A DNA stretch of 64,000 nt from Pseudobutyrivibrio ruminis DSM 9787 (GCF_900218035.1 NZ_OBMR01000003.1:276924-340923); one strand, 5' to 3'. Counted from the first letter of the stretch, positions 1-10,912 are shown. Program-made: numbers and translations. The notes: generated by a model not told the origin, from the letters alone.

Positions 1-215
1 ATGAGATGCTTACTCCAGATAGCTCACGTTTCTGGCCACTTGAGGGTTATGAAGCAGGTCATGGACAGCCATCATTTGATAAGCAGTTCGTACGTGATTG
101 GCTTAAGGCTAATCCAGATTCAGATTACCTTCTTCCACAGGATGTTATCGATAAGACAATCGACAAATATCTTGAAGCTTACAAGCTATTAACTGGCAAA
201 GCACTTGAAGTGTAA
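1..215 (+). CDS. purC: Phosphoribosylaminoimidazole-succinocarboxamide synthase (SAICAR synthase), C-terminal end only
   Basis: The gene is cut by the left window edge; it is read in frame 3 and about 70 residues are visible before the TAA at 213-215. SAICAR synthase joins CAIR and aspartate using ATP in cytosolic purine synthesis. The visible part carries the family's C-terminal signature [10 protein letters not shown] followed by [16 protein letters not shown], which is very conserved in PurC. purF begins 37 bases downstream on the same strand and purB follows, so this is the end of a purine operon. The family assignment is firm; nothing can be said about the missing N-terminal part. Confidence 0.9.
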   Translation, partial: EMLTPDSSRFWPLEGYEAGHGQPSFDKQFVRDWLKANPDSDYLLPQDVIDKTIDKYLEAYKLLTGKALEV

Positions 216-252
216 AATACCTTATAGCGTAGATTATGTATTAGGAGATTTT

Positions 253-1698
253 ATGACAGATTTGAAAGTAAAGGACATGCCATGGGACGATTTGCACGAG
301 GAGTGCGGCGTCTTTGCTATGTACGATTTTGACGGTGGAGATGTTGCCTCCTCGATTTATTATGGCCTTTTTGCCTTGCAGCACAGAGGACAGGAGAGTT
401 GTGGTATTGCAGTATCTGACACTAATGGTCCAAAACGCAATTTTGCCCTTCACAAAGATATGGGATTAGTAAATGAAGTATTCAATCAGGAAATACTTGA
501 GGGCATGCACGGAGATATTGGTGTAGGACATACTCGTTATTCTACAGCAGGCTCTTCTACAAGAGAGAACGCACAGCCACTTGTTTTATCTTATATAAAG
601 GGTATTCTTGGAATGGCCCACAATGGTAACCTAATCAATGCAGAGGAGCTTAGAGATGAGCTTTCTATGACAGGTGCCATTTTCCAAACAACAATCGATT
701 CAGAAACAATCGCATATCTTATTGCAAGAGAGCGTTTAAAAAGTGCAACAGTTGAGGAAGCGGTTGCAAGAGCTTGTGACAAAATCAAAGGAGCATATTC
801 ACTTGTTGTTATGTCACCTAGAAAGCTTATTGCTGCCCGTGATCCTCAGGGATTCAGACCACTTTGCATTGGAAAACGTGATAATGCATATGTAATTGCA
901 TCAGAGACATGTGCTCTTGATACAATCGGTGCTGAATACATCAGAGATGTAGAGCCAGGAGAAATCGTAACTATTTCACCTGAGTTTGGTATCAAATCTG
1001 ATAAGAGCAGATGTATTGATAAGAGTAATCATGGTAGATGCATTTTCGAATATATCTATTTTGCCAGACCAGATAGTATTATTGATGGGCAGTCTGTATA
1101 TGATGCTCGTATCAGAGCTGGTCGATTCTTGGCACAGGATTCACCAGTTGAAGCTGACCTTGTAGTTGGTGTTCCAGAATCTGGAAATGCAGCTGCACAG
1201 GGATATTCATTAGAATCAGGTATTCCATACGGAACAGCATTTATCAAGAACAGCTATGTAGGACGTACTTTCATAAAGCCTAAGCAGGCAAGCAGACAGT
1301 CGTCAGTACAGGTAAAACTTAATGCTCTTAAAGAAGTAGTTAAGGGCAAACGAATTATCATGATTGATGATTCAATTGTACGAGGCACTACATCAGATCG
1401 TATTGTAAAGATGCTTCGTGATGCTGGGGCTACAGAAGTACATGTTCGTATTTCATCACCACCATTTTTGTGGCCTTGCTACTTTGGTACTGATGTGCCA
1501 TGTCGCGAGCAGCTTATTGCCTACAATCATTCAGTAGATGAAATAAAGGATATCATCGGAGCCGATTCGTTAGCGTACCTTGACTTCAATCGTCTTCCAC
1601 AGATGGTAGATGGTCTCGAAATCTGTCACGGATGCTTCGATGGCGAATACCCAATGGAGCCACCAACTGAAGATATACGTGGTGAATATGAGAAGTAA
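253..1698 (+). CDS. purF: Amidophosphoribosyltransferase (glutamine PRPP amidotransferase)
   Basis: PurF catalyses the first committed step of purine synthesis, making phosphoribosylamine from PRPP and glutamine. I chose the ATG at 253 (481 residues) because AGGAG lies at 243-247; the longer frame from 205 has no ribosome site and overlaps purC. The catalytic cysteine is Cys18 in EECGVFA, so residues 1-17 are probably a propeptide removed to expose it. The glutaminase domain is followed by a phosphoribosyltransferase domain with the PRPP loop IDDSIVRGTTS near residue 372. Cys263, Cys409, Cys458 and Cys461 match the 4Fe-4S ligand pattern of the oxygen-sensitive Bacillus-type enzyme. It lies between purC and purB. 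Confidence 0.95.
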   Translation: MTDLKVKDMPWDDLHEECGVFAMYDFDGGDVASSIYYGLFALQHRGQESCGIAVSDTNGPKRNFALHKDMGLVNEVFNQEILEGMHGDIGVGHTRYSTAGSSTRENAQPLVLSYIKGILGMAHNGNLINAEELRDELSMTGAIFQTTIDSETIAYLIARERLKSATVEEAVARACDKIKGAYSLVVMSPRKLIAARDPQGFRPLCIGKRDNAYVIASETCALDTIGAEYIRDVEPGEIVTISPEFGIKSDKSRCIDKSNHGRCIFEYIYFARPDSIIDGQSVYDARIRAGRFLAQDSPVEADLVVGVPESGNAAAQGYSLESGIPYGTAFIKNSYVGRTFIKPKQASRQSSVQVKLNALKEVVKGKRIIMIDDSIVRGTTSDRIVKMLRDAGATEVHVRISSPPFLWPCYFGTDVPCREQLIAYNHSVDEIKDIIGADSLAYLDFNRLPQMVDGLEICHGCFDGEYPMEPPTEDIRGEYEK

Positions 1699-1774
1699 TA
1701 AGGAGGGACCCATTTATGGGAGGAGCCTTATTACCACGACGCACCCATCCCGAAGGGATATATGATGGTGCGTC
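1695..1774 (+). promoter_or_regulatory. Tandem RNA hairpins between purF and purB
   Basis: Two inverted repeats fill the purF-purB gap. The first pairs GTAATAAGG (1695-1703) with CCTTATTAC (1726-1734), perfectly over 9 bp, enclosing a small CCC/GGG hairpin; it starts inside the purF stop codon. The second pairs GACGCACC..ATC (1738-1749, one bulged C) with GATGGTGCGTC (1764-1774) and encloses an alternative ATCCC-GAA-GGGAT hairpin. Neither is followed by a T-run, so they are not ordinary terminators. An mRNA stability or processing role, or a purine-responsive element, is possible but not shown. Confidence 0.5.
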
Positions 1775-1810
1775 TTCCCGATTGATATTTTGATAGAGGA
1801 GAATTAATTT

Positions 1811-3265
1811 ATGTCAGATACAAGCAGATATACAAGCCCACTTAGCGAGAGATATGCAAGCAAGGAGATGCAGTACATCTTTTCACAGGATAAGAAGTTT
1901 TCAACCTGGAGAAGACTTTGGATTGCCCTTGCAGAAACTGAGATGGAGTTAGGTCTTTCACAGGATGGAAAGCCAGTTATCACTCAGGATATGATTGATG
2001 AGATGAAGCAGCACATTGAGGATATCAATTATGATGTTGCAAAGGCTCGTGAGAAAGAGGTTAGACATGATGTAATGAGTCATGTATATGCATACGGACA
2101 GCAGTGCCCAAAGGCAGCAGGTATTATTCACCTTGGCGCTACAAGCTGCTATGTTGGTGACAACACTGATATCATCATTATGAGAGATGCTTTACAGCTT
2201 ATTCGTACAAAGCTTGTGAATGTTATTGCTGAGCTTGCAGCATTCGCTGACAAGTACAAGGCACAGCCTACACTTGCATTTACACATTTTCAGCCTGCAC
2301 AGCCAACCACAGTTGGTAAGCGTGCAACACTTTGGCTTAACGAGTTTGTAATGGATCTTGAGGATCTTGATTATGTACTTTCTACTCTTAAGCTTCTTGG
2401 CTCAAAGGGTACAACTGGTACACAGGCTAGTTTCCTTGAGCTCTTCAACGGAGACAATGAGACAATTGACAAGATTGATCCAATGATAGCTGAGAAGATG
2501 GGATTCAAGGCATGCTATCCAGTTTCAGGTCAGACATATTCTAGAAAGGTAGATACTAGAGTTTGCAATATCTTAGCAGGTATTGCAGCATCTGCTCACA
2601 AGATGTCAAACGATATTCGTTTGCTTCAGCATCTTAAGGAAGTAGAGGAACCATTCGAGAAGAGTCAGATTGGTTCTTCAGCTATGGCTTACAAGCGTAA
2701 CCCAATGCGTTCAGAGCGTATTGCATCACTTTCTCGTTATGTAATGATTGATGCACTTAACCCTGCAATCACATCAGCGACTCAGTGGTTTGAACGTACA
2801 CTTGATGATTCAGCAAACAAGCGTCTTTCTATTGCTGAGGGCTTCCTTGCAACAGATGGTGTTCTTGATCTTTGCTTGAACGTAGTAGATGGTCTTGTTG
2901 TATATGACAAGGTTATTACAAAGCGTCTTATGTCTGAGCTTCCATTCATGGCTACAGAAAACATTATGATGGATGCTGTTAAGCTTGGTGGAAATAGACA
3001 GGAGCTTCACGAGAAGATTCGTACACTTTCTATGGAGGCAGGCAAGAACGTTAAGGTAGAGGGTAAGGACAATAACCTTCTTGAACTTATTGCTGCTGAC
3101 GATGAATTCCCAATGGGACTTGAGGAACTTGAGGCTACTATGGAGCCTGCAAGATACGTAGGACGTAGCCCACGTCAGGTTGAGGTTTACCTTCGTGATG
3201 TTATCAATCCTATTCTTGAGGCAAACAAAGAAGTACTTGGTGTAAAAGCTGAGATTAACGTATAA
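1811..3265 (+). CDS. purB: Adenylosuccinate lyase
   Basis: PurB releases fumarate twice in purine synthesis, from SAICAR and from adenylosuccinate. The 484-residue protein has the fumarase/aspartase superfamily signature SSAMAYKRNPMRSE near residue 290, whose flexible loop carries the catalytic serine, and the conserved HLGATSCYVGDN and THFQPAQPTT segments in the N-terminal half. Its length fits the longer subgroup of the family. GAGGAG about ten bases before the ATG supports this start. It follows purF after a 112-base gap with two hairpins and ends with a clear terminator at 3281, closing the purine cluster. Confidence 0.95.
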   Translation: MSDTSRYTSPLSERYASKEMQYIFSQDKKFSTWRRLWIALAETEMELGLSQDGKPVITQDMIDEMKQHIEDINYDVAKAREKEVRHDVMSHVYAYGQQCPKAAGIIHLGATSCYVGDNTDIIIMRDALQLIRTKLVNVIAELAAFADKYKAQPTLAFTHFQPAQPTTVGKRATLWLNEFVMDLEDLDYVLSTLKLLGSKGTTGTQASFLELFNGDNETIDKIDPMIAEKMGFKACYPVSGQTYSRKVDTRVCNILAGIAASAHKMSNDIRLLQHLKEVEEPFEKSQIGSSAMAYKRNPMRSERIASLSRYVMIDALNPAITSATQWFERTLDDSANKRLSIAEGFLATDGVLDLCLNVVDGLVVYDKVITKRLMSELPFMATENIMMDAVKLGGNRQELHEKIRTLSMEAGKNVKVEGKDNNLLELIAADDEFPMGLEELEATMEPARYVGRSPRQVEVYLRDVINPILEANKEVLGVKAEINV

Positions 3266-3280
3266 ACGATATGATTATTA

Positions 3281-3308
3281 GAGCTCACATATGTGGGCTC
3301 TTTTTTTT
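3281..3308 (+). terminator. Rho-independent terminator after purB
   Basis: GAGCTCACA pairs with TGTGGGCTC (one G-U pair) and is followed directly by eight T residues. It ends the purine transcription unit before the ABC transporter operon. Confidence 0.85.
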
Positions 3309-3317
3309 CACTTACAT

Positions 3318-3346
3318 TTCACATAGATGTCAGATAGACGTAATAT
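3318..3346 (+). promoter_or_regulatory. Probable sigma-A promoter of the Gld-like ABC operon
   Basis: TTCACA at 3318-3323 and TAATAT at 3341-3346 are separated by 17 bases, just downstream of the purB terminator and about 50 bases before the ABC ATPase start. Assignment is from sequence consensus only. Confidence 0.55.
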
Positions 3347-3394
3347 TCATGTTCTACAGTACTATAGACTAAAAATAAAGGAGAATATGCGAAA

Positions 3395-4396
3395 ATGATA
3401 ACTGTAGAACATCTATCGAAACGCTATGGTGATGTACTTGCCGTAGATGATTTGTCATTTACCATCGAAGATGGTCATATTTATGGCTTCCTTGGACCAA
3501 ACGGTGCAGGTAAATCTACTACACTAAATATTATAACTGGCTGTCTCGCTGCAACCAGTGGTGATATTAAAATAGACGGACATGATATTTATGAGGAGGA
3601 GAAGGAAGCGAAAAAGCTTATTGGCTACCTTCCTGAAATCCCACCTCTTTATGTTGAACAGACTCCAAGAGAATATCTAAAGTTTGTAGCAGAGGCAAAG
3701 GGGATAGCAAAAGCGGAGCTGGAGTCAGAAATAGACAGAGTAATACAAGAAACCCATATCGAAGAGATGCAAAACAGACTTATAAAGCATCTTTCTAAAG
3801 GATATAGACAAAGAGTCGGTATAGCTCAGGCACTCCTTGGAAATCCTTCTGTAATTATTCTAGATGAGCCAACAGTTGGCTTGGATCCAATGCAGATTAT
3901 TGAGATTAGAGATCTTATATCTGAGCTAGGAAAGAAACATACAGTAATTCTTAGTTCTCATATTCTTTCTGAGATACAAGCGATTTGTGAAAAGGTACTT
4001 ATTATCTACAAGGGAAAGCTTGTGGTATACGATGACATAACAAATCTTGGCAAGTCATTGTCATCCGAAAATGAAATTGAAATCATGACAGAAGCTACAG
4101 AAGAAAAAGTGTCAGAAGTGATTAATCACATTGATGCCATCTCTAGCTTTCAGCAGACAGAGAATTTTGAAAAGTATCATTGCTATAAGTTATCTACTGC
4201 AATGGAAAATCCTTATGAAGTATGTGAACTTGTATTTAGAGCTTTTGTTGCCAATTCAATTCCACTTGTAAAGCTCAATCCAGTTCAGACATCACTTGAA
4301 GATATCTTTATCGAACTGACTTCTTCTGAACAGGATAGTGAGTTAGAAGAGATGGATTCAGACTACGAAGAATATGAAGAAGAGGAGGAAGAGTAA
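3395..4396 (+). CDS. ABC transporter ATP-binding protein, GldA/CcmA-like, with acidic tail
   Basis: This is the nucleotide-binding subunit of an ABC-2 type exporter. It shows the Walker A motif GPNGAGKST (residues 34-42), the signature region HLSKGYRQRVGIAQALL near 133 and the Walker B motif VIILDEPTVGLDP near 152, then an H-loop in LSSHILSEI. The 333-residue length includes a C-terminal extension ending in a run of about fifteen mostly Glu/Asp residues. The purine-rich codons of that tail (4381-4390) also provide the AGGAGGAA ribosome site for the next gene, so the two are tightly coupled. The following genes encode a permease, a GldG-like protein and a DUF4340 protein, an arrangement related to gliding-type Gld transporters. 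The substrate is unknown. Confidence 0.85.
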   Translation: MITVEHLSKRYGDVLAVDDLSFTIEDGHIYGFLGPNGAGKSTTLNIITGCLAATSGDIKIDGHDIYEEEKEAKKLIGYLPEIPPLYVEQTPREYLKFVAEAKGIAKAELESEIDRVIQETHIEEMQNRLIKHLSKGYRQRVGIAQALLGNPSVIILDEPTVGLDPMQIIEIRDLISELGKKHTVILSSHILSEIQAICEKVLIIYKGKLVVYDDITNLGKSLSSENEIEIMTEATEEKVSEVINHIDAISSFQQTENFEKYHCYKLSTAMENPYEVCELVFRAFVANSIPLVKLNPVQTSLEDIFIELTSSEQDSELEEMDSDYEEYEEEEEE

Positions 4397-4397
4397 G

Positions 4398-5264
4398 ATG
4401 GTGGCAGTATTAAAGCACGAGTTGTCATTGTATTATCACAGCCTTACAGGGTATGTTTTTGGCGCCTTCCTACTTGCCTTTACAGGAATAGGAGCACTTA
4501 TATATAACATCAATGCATCGGTGGCGAATTTTGAGTACGTATTAAGCTTTATCCAAATTGTATTTATTATCATTGTTCCAATACTTACTATGAGGATAAT
4601 AGCAGATGAGAAGAAGCAGAAAACAGACCAGCTTCTATATTCATTGCCTATTAGCACAACAGAAATTGTGGCAGGTAAGTTTATGGCACTTCTTGTAGTT
4701 TTTGTAGTGCCTATGATTTTTATCTGCGCCTATCCATTAATTTTTTCTATGTACGGAGAGGTATATTTGCCAACAAGCTATGGTACTATATTTGCTTTTA
4801 TATTTTTAGGACTTGCCCTTATCAGCATAGGAATGTTTATATCTTCATTGACAGAGTCCCAGGGAATGGCAGCAGGTATCTGCGTTGTTGTAATGCTATT
4901 TAACTATTACTGTACAACGCTTGCTGACGCAGTATCATCATCTGCAGTTGGTTCTGTAATTACGATAGTAGTAATAATGATAATCCTTGGCCTTATTATC
5001 CGATACATGACAAAGTCTGATGTGATGGGATATGGCTTTTCATTTATTACATGCTTAGTTGCAATCATCCTTTTCTTTGCAAAGCCAGAGTTACTTGAGG
5101 ACTTGCTTCCAAAGGTAATGAATCAGATTTCATTATTTGAAAGATTTACTATGTTTTACAATGGCGTGTTCGATTTGACTGCAATAGTTTATTACATAAG
5201 TATCATAGCCTTCTTCTTGTTCTTATGTGTGCAATCATTAGAGAAGAGGAGGTATAACGGATAA
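4398..5264 (+). CDS. ABC-2 type permease, GldF-like
   Basis: This membrane subunit probably forms the exporter with the ATPase encoded directly upstream. I chose the ATG at 4398 (288 residues): it lies two bases after the ATPase stop and 8 bases after AGGAGGAA. The protein begins MVAVLKHELSLYYHSLTGY, typical of GldF/ABC-2 membrane subunits, and has six to eight hydrophobic segments across its whole length. An EKKQKTDQLLYSLPIS segment after the second helix matches the cytoplasmic coupling region common in ABC-2 permeases. The stop overlaps the next start by one base. What it transports cannot be told from sequence. Confidence 0.8.
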   Translation: MVAVLKHELSLYYHSLTGYVFGAFLLAFTGIGALIYNINASVANFEYVLSFIQIVFIIIVPILTMRIIADEKKQKTDQLLYSLPISTTEIVAGKFMALLVVFVVPMIFICAYPLIFSMYGEVYLPTSYGTIFAFIFLGLALISIGMFISSLTESQGMAAGICVVVMLFNYYCTTLADAVSSSAVGSVITIVVIMIILGLIIRYMTKSDVMGYGFSFITCLVAIILFFAKPELLEDLLPKVMNQISLFERFTMFYNGVFDLTAIVYYISIIAFFLFLCVQSLEKRRYNG

Positions 5265-6730
5265 TGAAGATTAAGAAACCTGATTTTAAAAAGTTTATAG
5301 ATAAAAATAAACAGCAATTAAATACTAAGTCTGCCAAAATCGGTGGTTACAGTTTTGTTATTTCCGTTATAGTTCTTGCTATTGTAATTGCTATAAATGT
5401 GTTTATGTCATTACTACCAGCCACAGTTACTCAGTATGATATATCAGCTGCACAGCTATATTCCCTTACATCTTCAAGTAAGGCGGTAGTTGGTAACTTG
5501 GAGGACGACGTTACTATCTACTGGATATGTCAGTCTGGCCAGGAGTCGACAGTTATAGAAAAGCTATTGGATGTTTACGATTCCCTTTCAGATAAACTTA
5601 CAGTAGAAAAGAAAGACCCAGATACTTATCCAACATTTGCGTCTAACTATACATCAGAAACTGTTACAAATAATTCTTTGATTGTAGTATCAGGGGACAA
5701 GAGTAGATATATAAGCTATGAATCAATGTATGAGGTAGACAGTAGCTCTTACTATACAACAGGTTCTGTCTCTCAGTCCTTTGATGGTGAGAGCCAGATT
5801 ACAACAGCAATTGATTATGTAGTATCGGATGAGCTTCCACAGGTTTACGTCCTGACAGGACACGGTGAGGCGGATATGTCTACAACTATGGAATCTGCTC
5901 TTGAAAGCGGCAATATGGAGACAACAGAGTTCTCATTACTTAATGAGGATGAAATACCTGAGGATGCTGATGTAATCCTAATCAATTCCCCTTCAAGCGA
6001 CTTATCTGAAGAAGAGGTAACAATACTTGAAGAATACATCGATAATGGTGGTCATATTGTAGTGCTTTCTGGTACACAGCAGGAGGGTGAGCTTACAAAC
6101 TTTGAGACCTTGTTAGCCTATGTAGGTGTATCTATGACAGATGGTATTGTCATAGATACAAACAGAGATAATTATGCATTTGATTATCCATATTTCCTTC
6201 TTCCAACAATTGAGTCTTCTGATATTACAGATGCACTCATAGAGGAGAATAGTAATGTAATTATGCCAATTGCAGCAGGTTTAACTATCGATAATGCAGC
6301 AGGCGCATATACAGTAACATCACTTCTTGATACATCTTCTTCAGCATATTCAAAGGCTGCAGGCTACGATATCAGCACATATGAGAAAGAAGATGGGGAT
6401 GTTGATGGACCATTCTCACTTGCAATTGCAGCAGAAAACAGCAATGATGGTTCACTTGTATGGATTGCTTCTGACTACTTGTTAGAGGACCAGTACAACT
6501 CTTATTCATCAGGTGCAAATGAGGACTTCTTCATGAACGCTATGTCATGGAAGATGACTGATACAGAATCACTTTCTATCAGATCAAAGTCACTTGATTA
6601 CAACTATCTGACAATCAGTGCTTCAGCAGCAACACTTCTTAAGGTAATTATGATTGGTGTATTACCAGTAGGATACTTACTATATGGAATCGATGAAGTG
6701 GTAAGACGAAGAAAGGTTAGCCTGGAATAG
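5264..6730 (+). CDS. GldG-like ABC transport auxiliary protein
   Basis: The protein has 488 residues with one membrane anchor near residues 29-50 (YSFVISVIVLAIVIAINVFMSLL) and a second near the C-terminus (TLLKVIMIGVLPVGYLLYGI), before a basic RRRK tail. The extracellular middle fits the family known as 'ABC-type uncharacterized transport system involved in gliding motility, auxiliary component', including the VYVLTGHGEADMS segment near residue 195. It starts with the ATG that overlaps the permease stop by one base, after AGGAGG. In Firmicutes these operons do not imply gliding; the role is probably in envelope export or remodelling. Confidence 0.75.
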   Translation: MKIKKPDFKKFIDKNKQQLNTKSAKIGGYSFVISVIVLAIVIAINVFMSLLPATVTQYDISAAQLYSLTSSSKAVVGNLEDDVTIYWICQSGQESTVIEKLLDVYDSLSDKLTVEKKDPDTYPTFASNYTSETVTNNSLIVVSGDKSRYISYESMYEVDSSSYYTTGSVSQSFDGESQITTAIDYVVSDELPQVYVLTGHGEADMSTTMESALESGNMETTEFSLLNEDEIPEDADVILINSPSSDLSEEEVTILEEYIDNGGHIVVLSGTQQEGELTNFETLLAYVGVSMTDGIVIDTNRDNYAFDYPYFLLPTIESSDITDALIEENSNVIMPIAAGLTIDNAAGAYTVTSLLDTSSSAYSKAAGYDISTYEKEDGDVDGPFSLAIAAENSNDGSLVWIASDYLLEDQYNSYSSGANEDFFMNAMSWKMTDTESLSIRSKSLDYNYLTISASAATLLKVIMIGVLPVGYLLYGIDEVVRRRKVSLE

Positions 6731-6743
6731 GGAGGATTAGCAA

Positions 6744-8174
6744 ATGAAAAGAGGAAAAACACTGCTTATTCTATGTGCCATTCTGGTTATTGCAATTGTG
6801 GCCATCATAGTTGAAAAGGCAGTAAAGCAGCATATAGATACGGTAAATACTATAGACGAAGAGGTATTTACAATTGATGAGGATGACCTGACACAGGTAG
6901 AGGTAGAGTATAACGATGATAGTGTGACACTTGTTCAGAATGATTCCACATGGCAGATTTCAGATGATACCGATTTTCCTGTAGATCAGGATTACGTAGC
7001 TGATATGCTTTCTTATTTTGAATCGGTGCACGCAAGCTTTATTATCGATGACGTAGAGAATTACGCTCAGTATGGATTGGATAGTCCAGAGGCTACCATT
7101 ACATTTTCTACTGCAGATGGAGACAGCGTTATCACATTCGGTGATTTCTCTACAATCGATGAAAAGCGATATATCTGCGTCGATAAAAAGAGCGTATATC
7201 TTATAGATGAGGACATCCTTCAATATGTATCAGGCAGCCAGGACGATTTCCTTGATAGAGATGAAGTCTATGACTACTCACAGATAACATCAGTTGTTGT
7301 AGCTGGTGATGGGGAAGCTAATGTTGTATATGACCCTGATGGTGAATACACATATACAGATGACTATGATTTCTATTATGTTGATGGAGATGACTATAGT
7401 CCTGTATCAGAGTCTAAGGTTACATCATTTGTAGAGAAGCTTTCATCTATGGATTTAACAGAGTATGAAACTTACAAGGCAACTGATGATGACTTAGCAG
7501 ATTACGGATTAGATAATCCAACACTTACAGTGACAATTACTGGTGAGATTCCTGCAGATGATTCAGAGGAGGAATCTGATGATGCAGCAGTTGAGTCACA
7601 GACACAGACGATTTATTTTGCCAAGGCAGATGATGCCGATACAGCATATCTTTACTTTGAAGGCTCTACTATCGTATATGCAATAACAGCAGATGATTAT
7701 GATGATATAGCTGATGTTAGCTACGGAACACTTCGACCTACAGAGGTTGTTTCTATAGATTGGACAAATGTGGCACAGCTTTCAGTAGATATTGATGATG
7801 AGACTTACATTGTAAATGTTGAGTATGATGAGAAGGATGGAAATACTTATACAGTTGATGACGAGACAGTAGATTTTGTTACAGCAACATCTCTTATCGA
7901 TAGTTTATCTTTGACAGAAGTTGGAGATGATTACAGTAAGGGAACAGAAGAGTTGGCATTTGCTATCACTCTTAACGATGAAGATGCTACTGTGGTCAAT
8001 GTTGTTCTTTATCAGTATGATGGCGACTCATGTGTGGTTGCTGTGGATGGCAAGACTGTTGGTCTTTGCAGCAGGACATCAATGTCTTCACTTCGTGAGG
8101 AAATCACAAGCTCTATTTTAAATAAGGGCAAGGAAGTGGAAGAGACAGAAGAGGATTCTACAACAGATGATTAA
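6744..8174 (+). CDS. DUF4340 domain protein, membrane-anchored and highly acidic
   Basis: The 476-residue product has an N-terminal membrane anchor (TLLILCAILVIAIVAIIVEKAV, about residues 5-26) and a very acidic extracellular part made of repeats with the pattern YGLDxPxxTVT, seen at about residues 111 and 253. That repeated LADYGLDNP segment is characteristic of DUF4340 proteins, which usually follow GldG-like genes. GGGAGG precedes the ATG, 14 bases after the gldG-like stop. It is the last gene of the operon, closed by the terminator at 8207. Its function is not known; a periplasm-side partner of the exporter is the simplest inference. Confidence 0.75.
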   Translation: MKRGKTLLILCAILVIAIVAIIVEKAVKQHIDTVNTIDEEVFTIDEDDLTQVEVEYNDDSVTLVQNDSTWQISDDTDFPVDQDYVADMLSYFESVHASFIIDDVENYAQYGLDSPEATITFSTADGDSVITFGDFSTIDEKRYICVDKKSVYLIDEDILQYVSGSQDDFLDRDEVYDYSQITSVVVAGDGEANVVYDPDGEYTYTDDYDFYYVDGDDYSPVSESKVTSFVEKLSSMDLTEYETYKATDDDLADYGLDNPTLTVTITGEIPADDSEEESDDAAVESQTQTIYFAKADDADTAYLYFEGSTIVYAITADDYDDIADVSYGTLRPTEVVSIDWTNVAQLSVDIDDETYIVNVEYDEKDGNTYTVDDETVDFVTATSLIDSLSLTEVGDDYSKGTEELAFAITLNDEDATVVNVVLYQYDGDSCVVAVDGKTVGLCSRTSMSSLREEITSSILNKGKEVEETEEDSTTDD

Positions 8175-8206
8175 CAACAGATTATAATTATTAAAATTAT
8201 GTAAAG

Positions 8207-8242
8207 AAAATGGTTTTCAGATGATTCTGGAAACCATTTTTT
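8207..8242 (+). terminator. Rho-independent terminator after the Gld-like operon
   Basis: AAAATGGTTTTCAG (8207-8220) pairs with CTGGAAACCATTTT (8227-8240) across a six-base loop and runs into a T-rich tract. It shows that a frame opening at 8221 cannot be the true start of the next gene. Confidence 0.85.
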
Positions 8243-8286
8243 GTATACTGTTTTTAAAAGTCATAGTTTACATAAGGAGGAAGTAT

Positions 8287-9387
8287 ATGCTGAAAAGGTT
8301 CTGGTCATCACTGGATAAGAAGTATGCAAAGATATGTTTATATGCAAGTGTAACTGTAATAGTAACGCTGATAGTGGTATGTCTTTTGTACTGGACCACA
8401 GGTTTTTGGTCTAGACTATGGACTATATTTACTGCAGTATTAAAGCCATTGGTTGTAGGTGGAATAATAAGCTTTCTGCTTTCTCCTATTGTGGATAGAA
8501 TCGAAGGATTATTCAGCAGGAAAAAGACTCACAAGTGGGATAGACCGGTTGCTATTTTACTGAGCTTTGTAATTGTGCTTGCTGTTATTGCGTGTATTTT
8601 AATCATACTTATTCTTACCATTTACAAGAACATTTCAGCTATTAACTTTGAATCCCTTTTATCAATTGCAGATTTAGTTCAGAGCGATGTGAAAAGCTTG
8701 ATTTCTACTATAGAGGAGCAGTTGAAAAATATTGGTATTTCCATGAATCAGCTTGGTGGATATGTAACAGGCTTTTTAAGTGGTGTGAAGAATGTTGTTA
8801 CAACCTTGTTCTTTGGATGCATTTTCTCTGTTTATTTCATGATTGATGGAGCAAGAATCAATAGATACTGGAAGAGAGCATTTAGAATCATCACAAGCAA
8901 AAAGGAAGAAGAGCGATTTGAAAGATTCTGGAATGATGCGGATAGAATCTTTTCAGGATATCTTAGAGGCCAATTTATAGATGCATTGTTGGTTTCAGTA
9001 ATCACTGGGGTTGTATTTTTAATTCTAGGCATCCCTGATGCTTTATTAATTGCATTATTGGTAGGTATTGGAAATCTCATTCCTTATGTGGGACCAATTG
9101 TAGGCTACGGGTCTCTTTTATTGATTTGTATTCCACAGCAGGCATTTACGGAGCTTATCTCTGGAATGATAGCCCTTGTTGTAATAATGATTATAGATGG
9201 CAATGTAATTAATCCTCGCCTGCTTAGCTCAAATATTAAAATACATCCACTGCTTGTGGTTGCCGCATTGATAGGTGGAAGTGCTTTGGGAGGATTTGTT
9301 GGAATGCTTGTTGCAGTTCCTGTAGCAGCTCTTTTAAAACTGGAATTTGACCGCTTTTTAAAGGATAAAGAAAAAGACGCTTTTTAA
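8287..9387 (+). CDS. AI-2E family transporter (UPF0118 permease)
   Basis: I place the start at the ATG at 8287 (366 residues) after AAGGAGGA; a longer frame from 8221 would begin within the upstream terminator. The protein has about seven hydrophobic segments: an N-terminal pair, a long soluble stretch near residues 130-190, then a C-terminal helical bundle containing GIGNLIPYVGPIVG and a DGNVINPRLLSSNIKIHPLLVV motif, which is diagnostic of the AI-2E/PerM/YdiK family. Members have been linked to autoinducer export or Na+/H+ exchange, so the substrate is uncertain. It appears to be monocistronic. Confidence 0.85.
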   Translation: MLKRFWSSLDKKYAKICLYASVTVIVTLIVVCLLYWTTGFWSRLWTIFTAVLKPLVVGGIISFLLSPIVDRIEGLFSRKKTHKWDRPVAILLSFVIVLAVIACILIILILTIYKNISAINFESLLSIADLVQSDVKSLISTIEEQLKNIGISMNQLGGYVTGFLSGVKNVVTTLFFGCIFSVYFMIDGARINRYWKRAFRIITSKKEEERFERFWNDADRIFSGYLRGQFIDALLVSVITGVVFLILGIPDALLIALLVGIGNLIPYVGPIVGYGSLLLICIPQQAFTELISGMIALVVIMIIDGNVINPRLLSSNIKIHPLLVVAALIGGSALGGFVGMLVAVPVAALLKLEFDRFLKDKEKDAF

Positions 9388-10872
<1,485 letters not shown>

Positions 10873-10874
10873 AT

Positions 10875-10912
10875 TATAACTTAAATCAAAAATTATTTTG
10901 ATTTAAGTTATA
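10875..10912. repeat. AT-rich perfect inverted repeat downstream of gdhA
   Basis: A 17-bp arm (10875-10891) pairs perfectly with 10896-10912 across a four-base ATTA loop, beginning three bases after the gdhA stop. It lacks GC pairs and a T-run, so it is more likely an mRNA-protecting hairpin than a terminator. A second structure follows at 10918-10952, GCAGCT with AGCTGC enclosing TTTGCC-GAA-GGCAAA. Confidence 0.6.
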
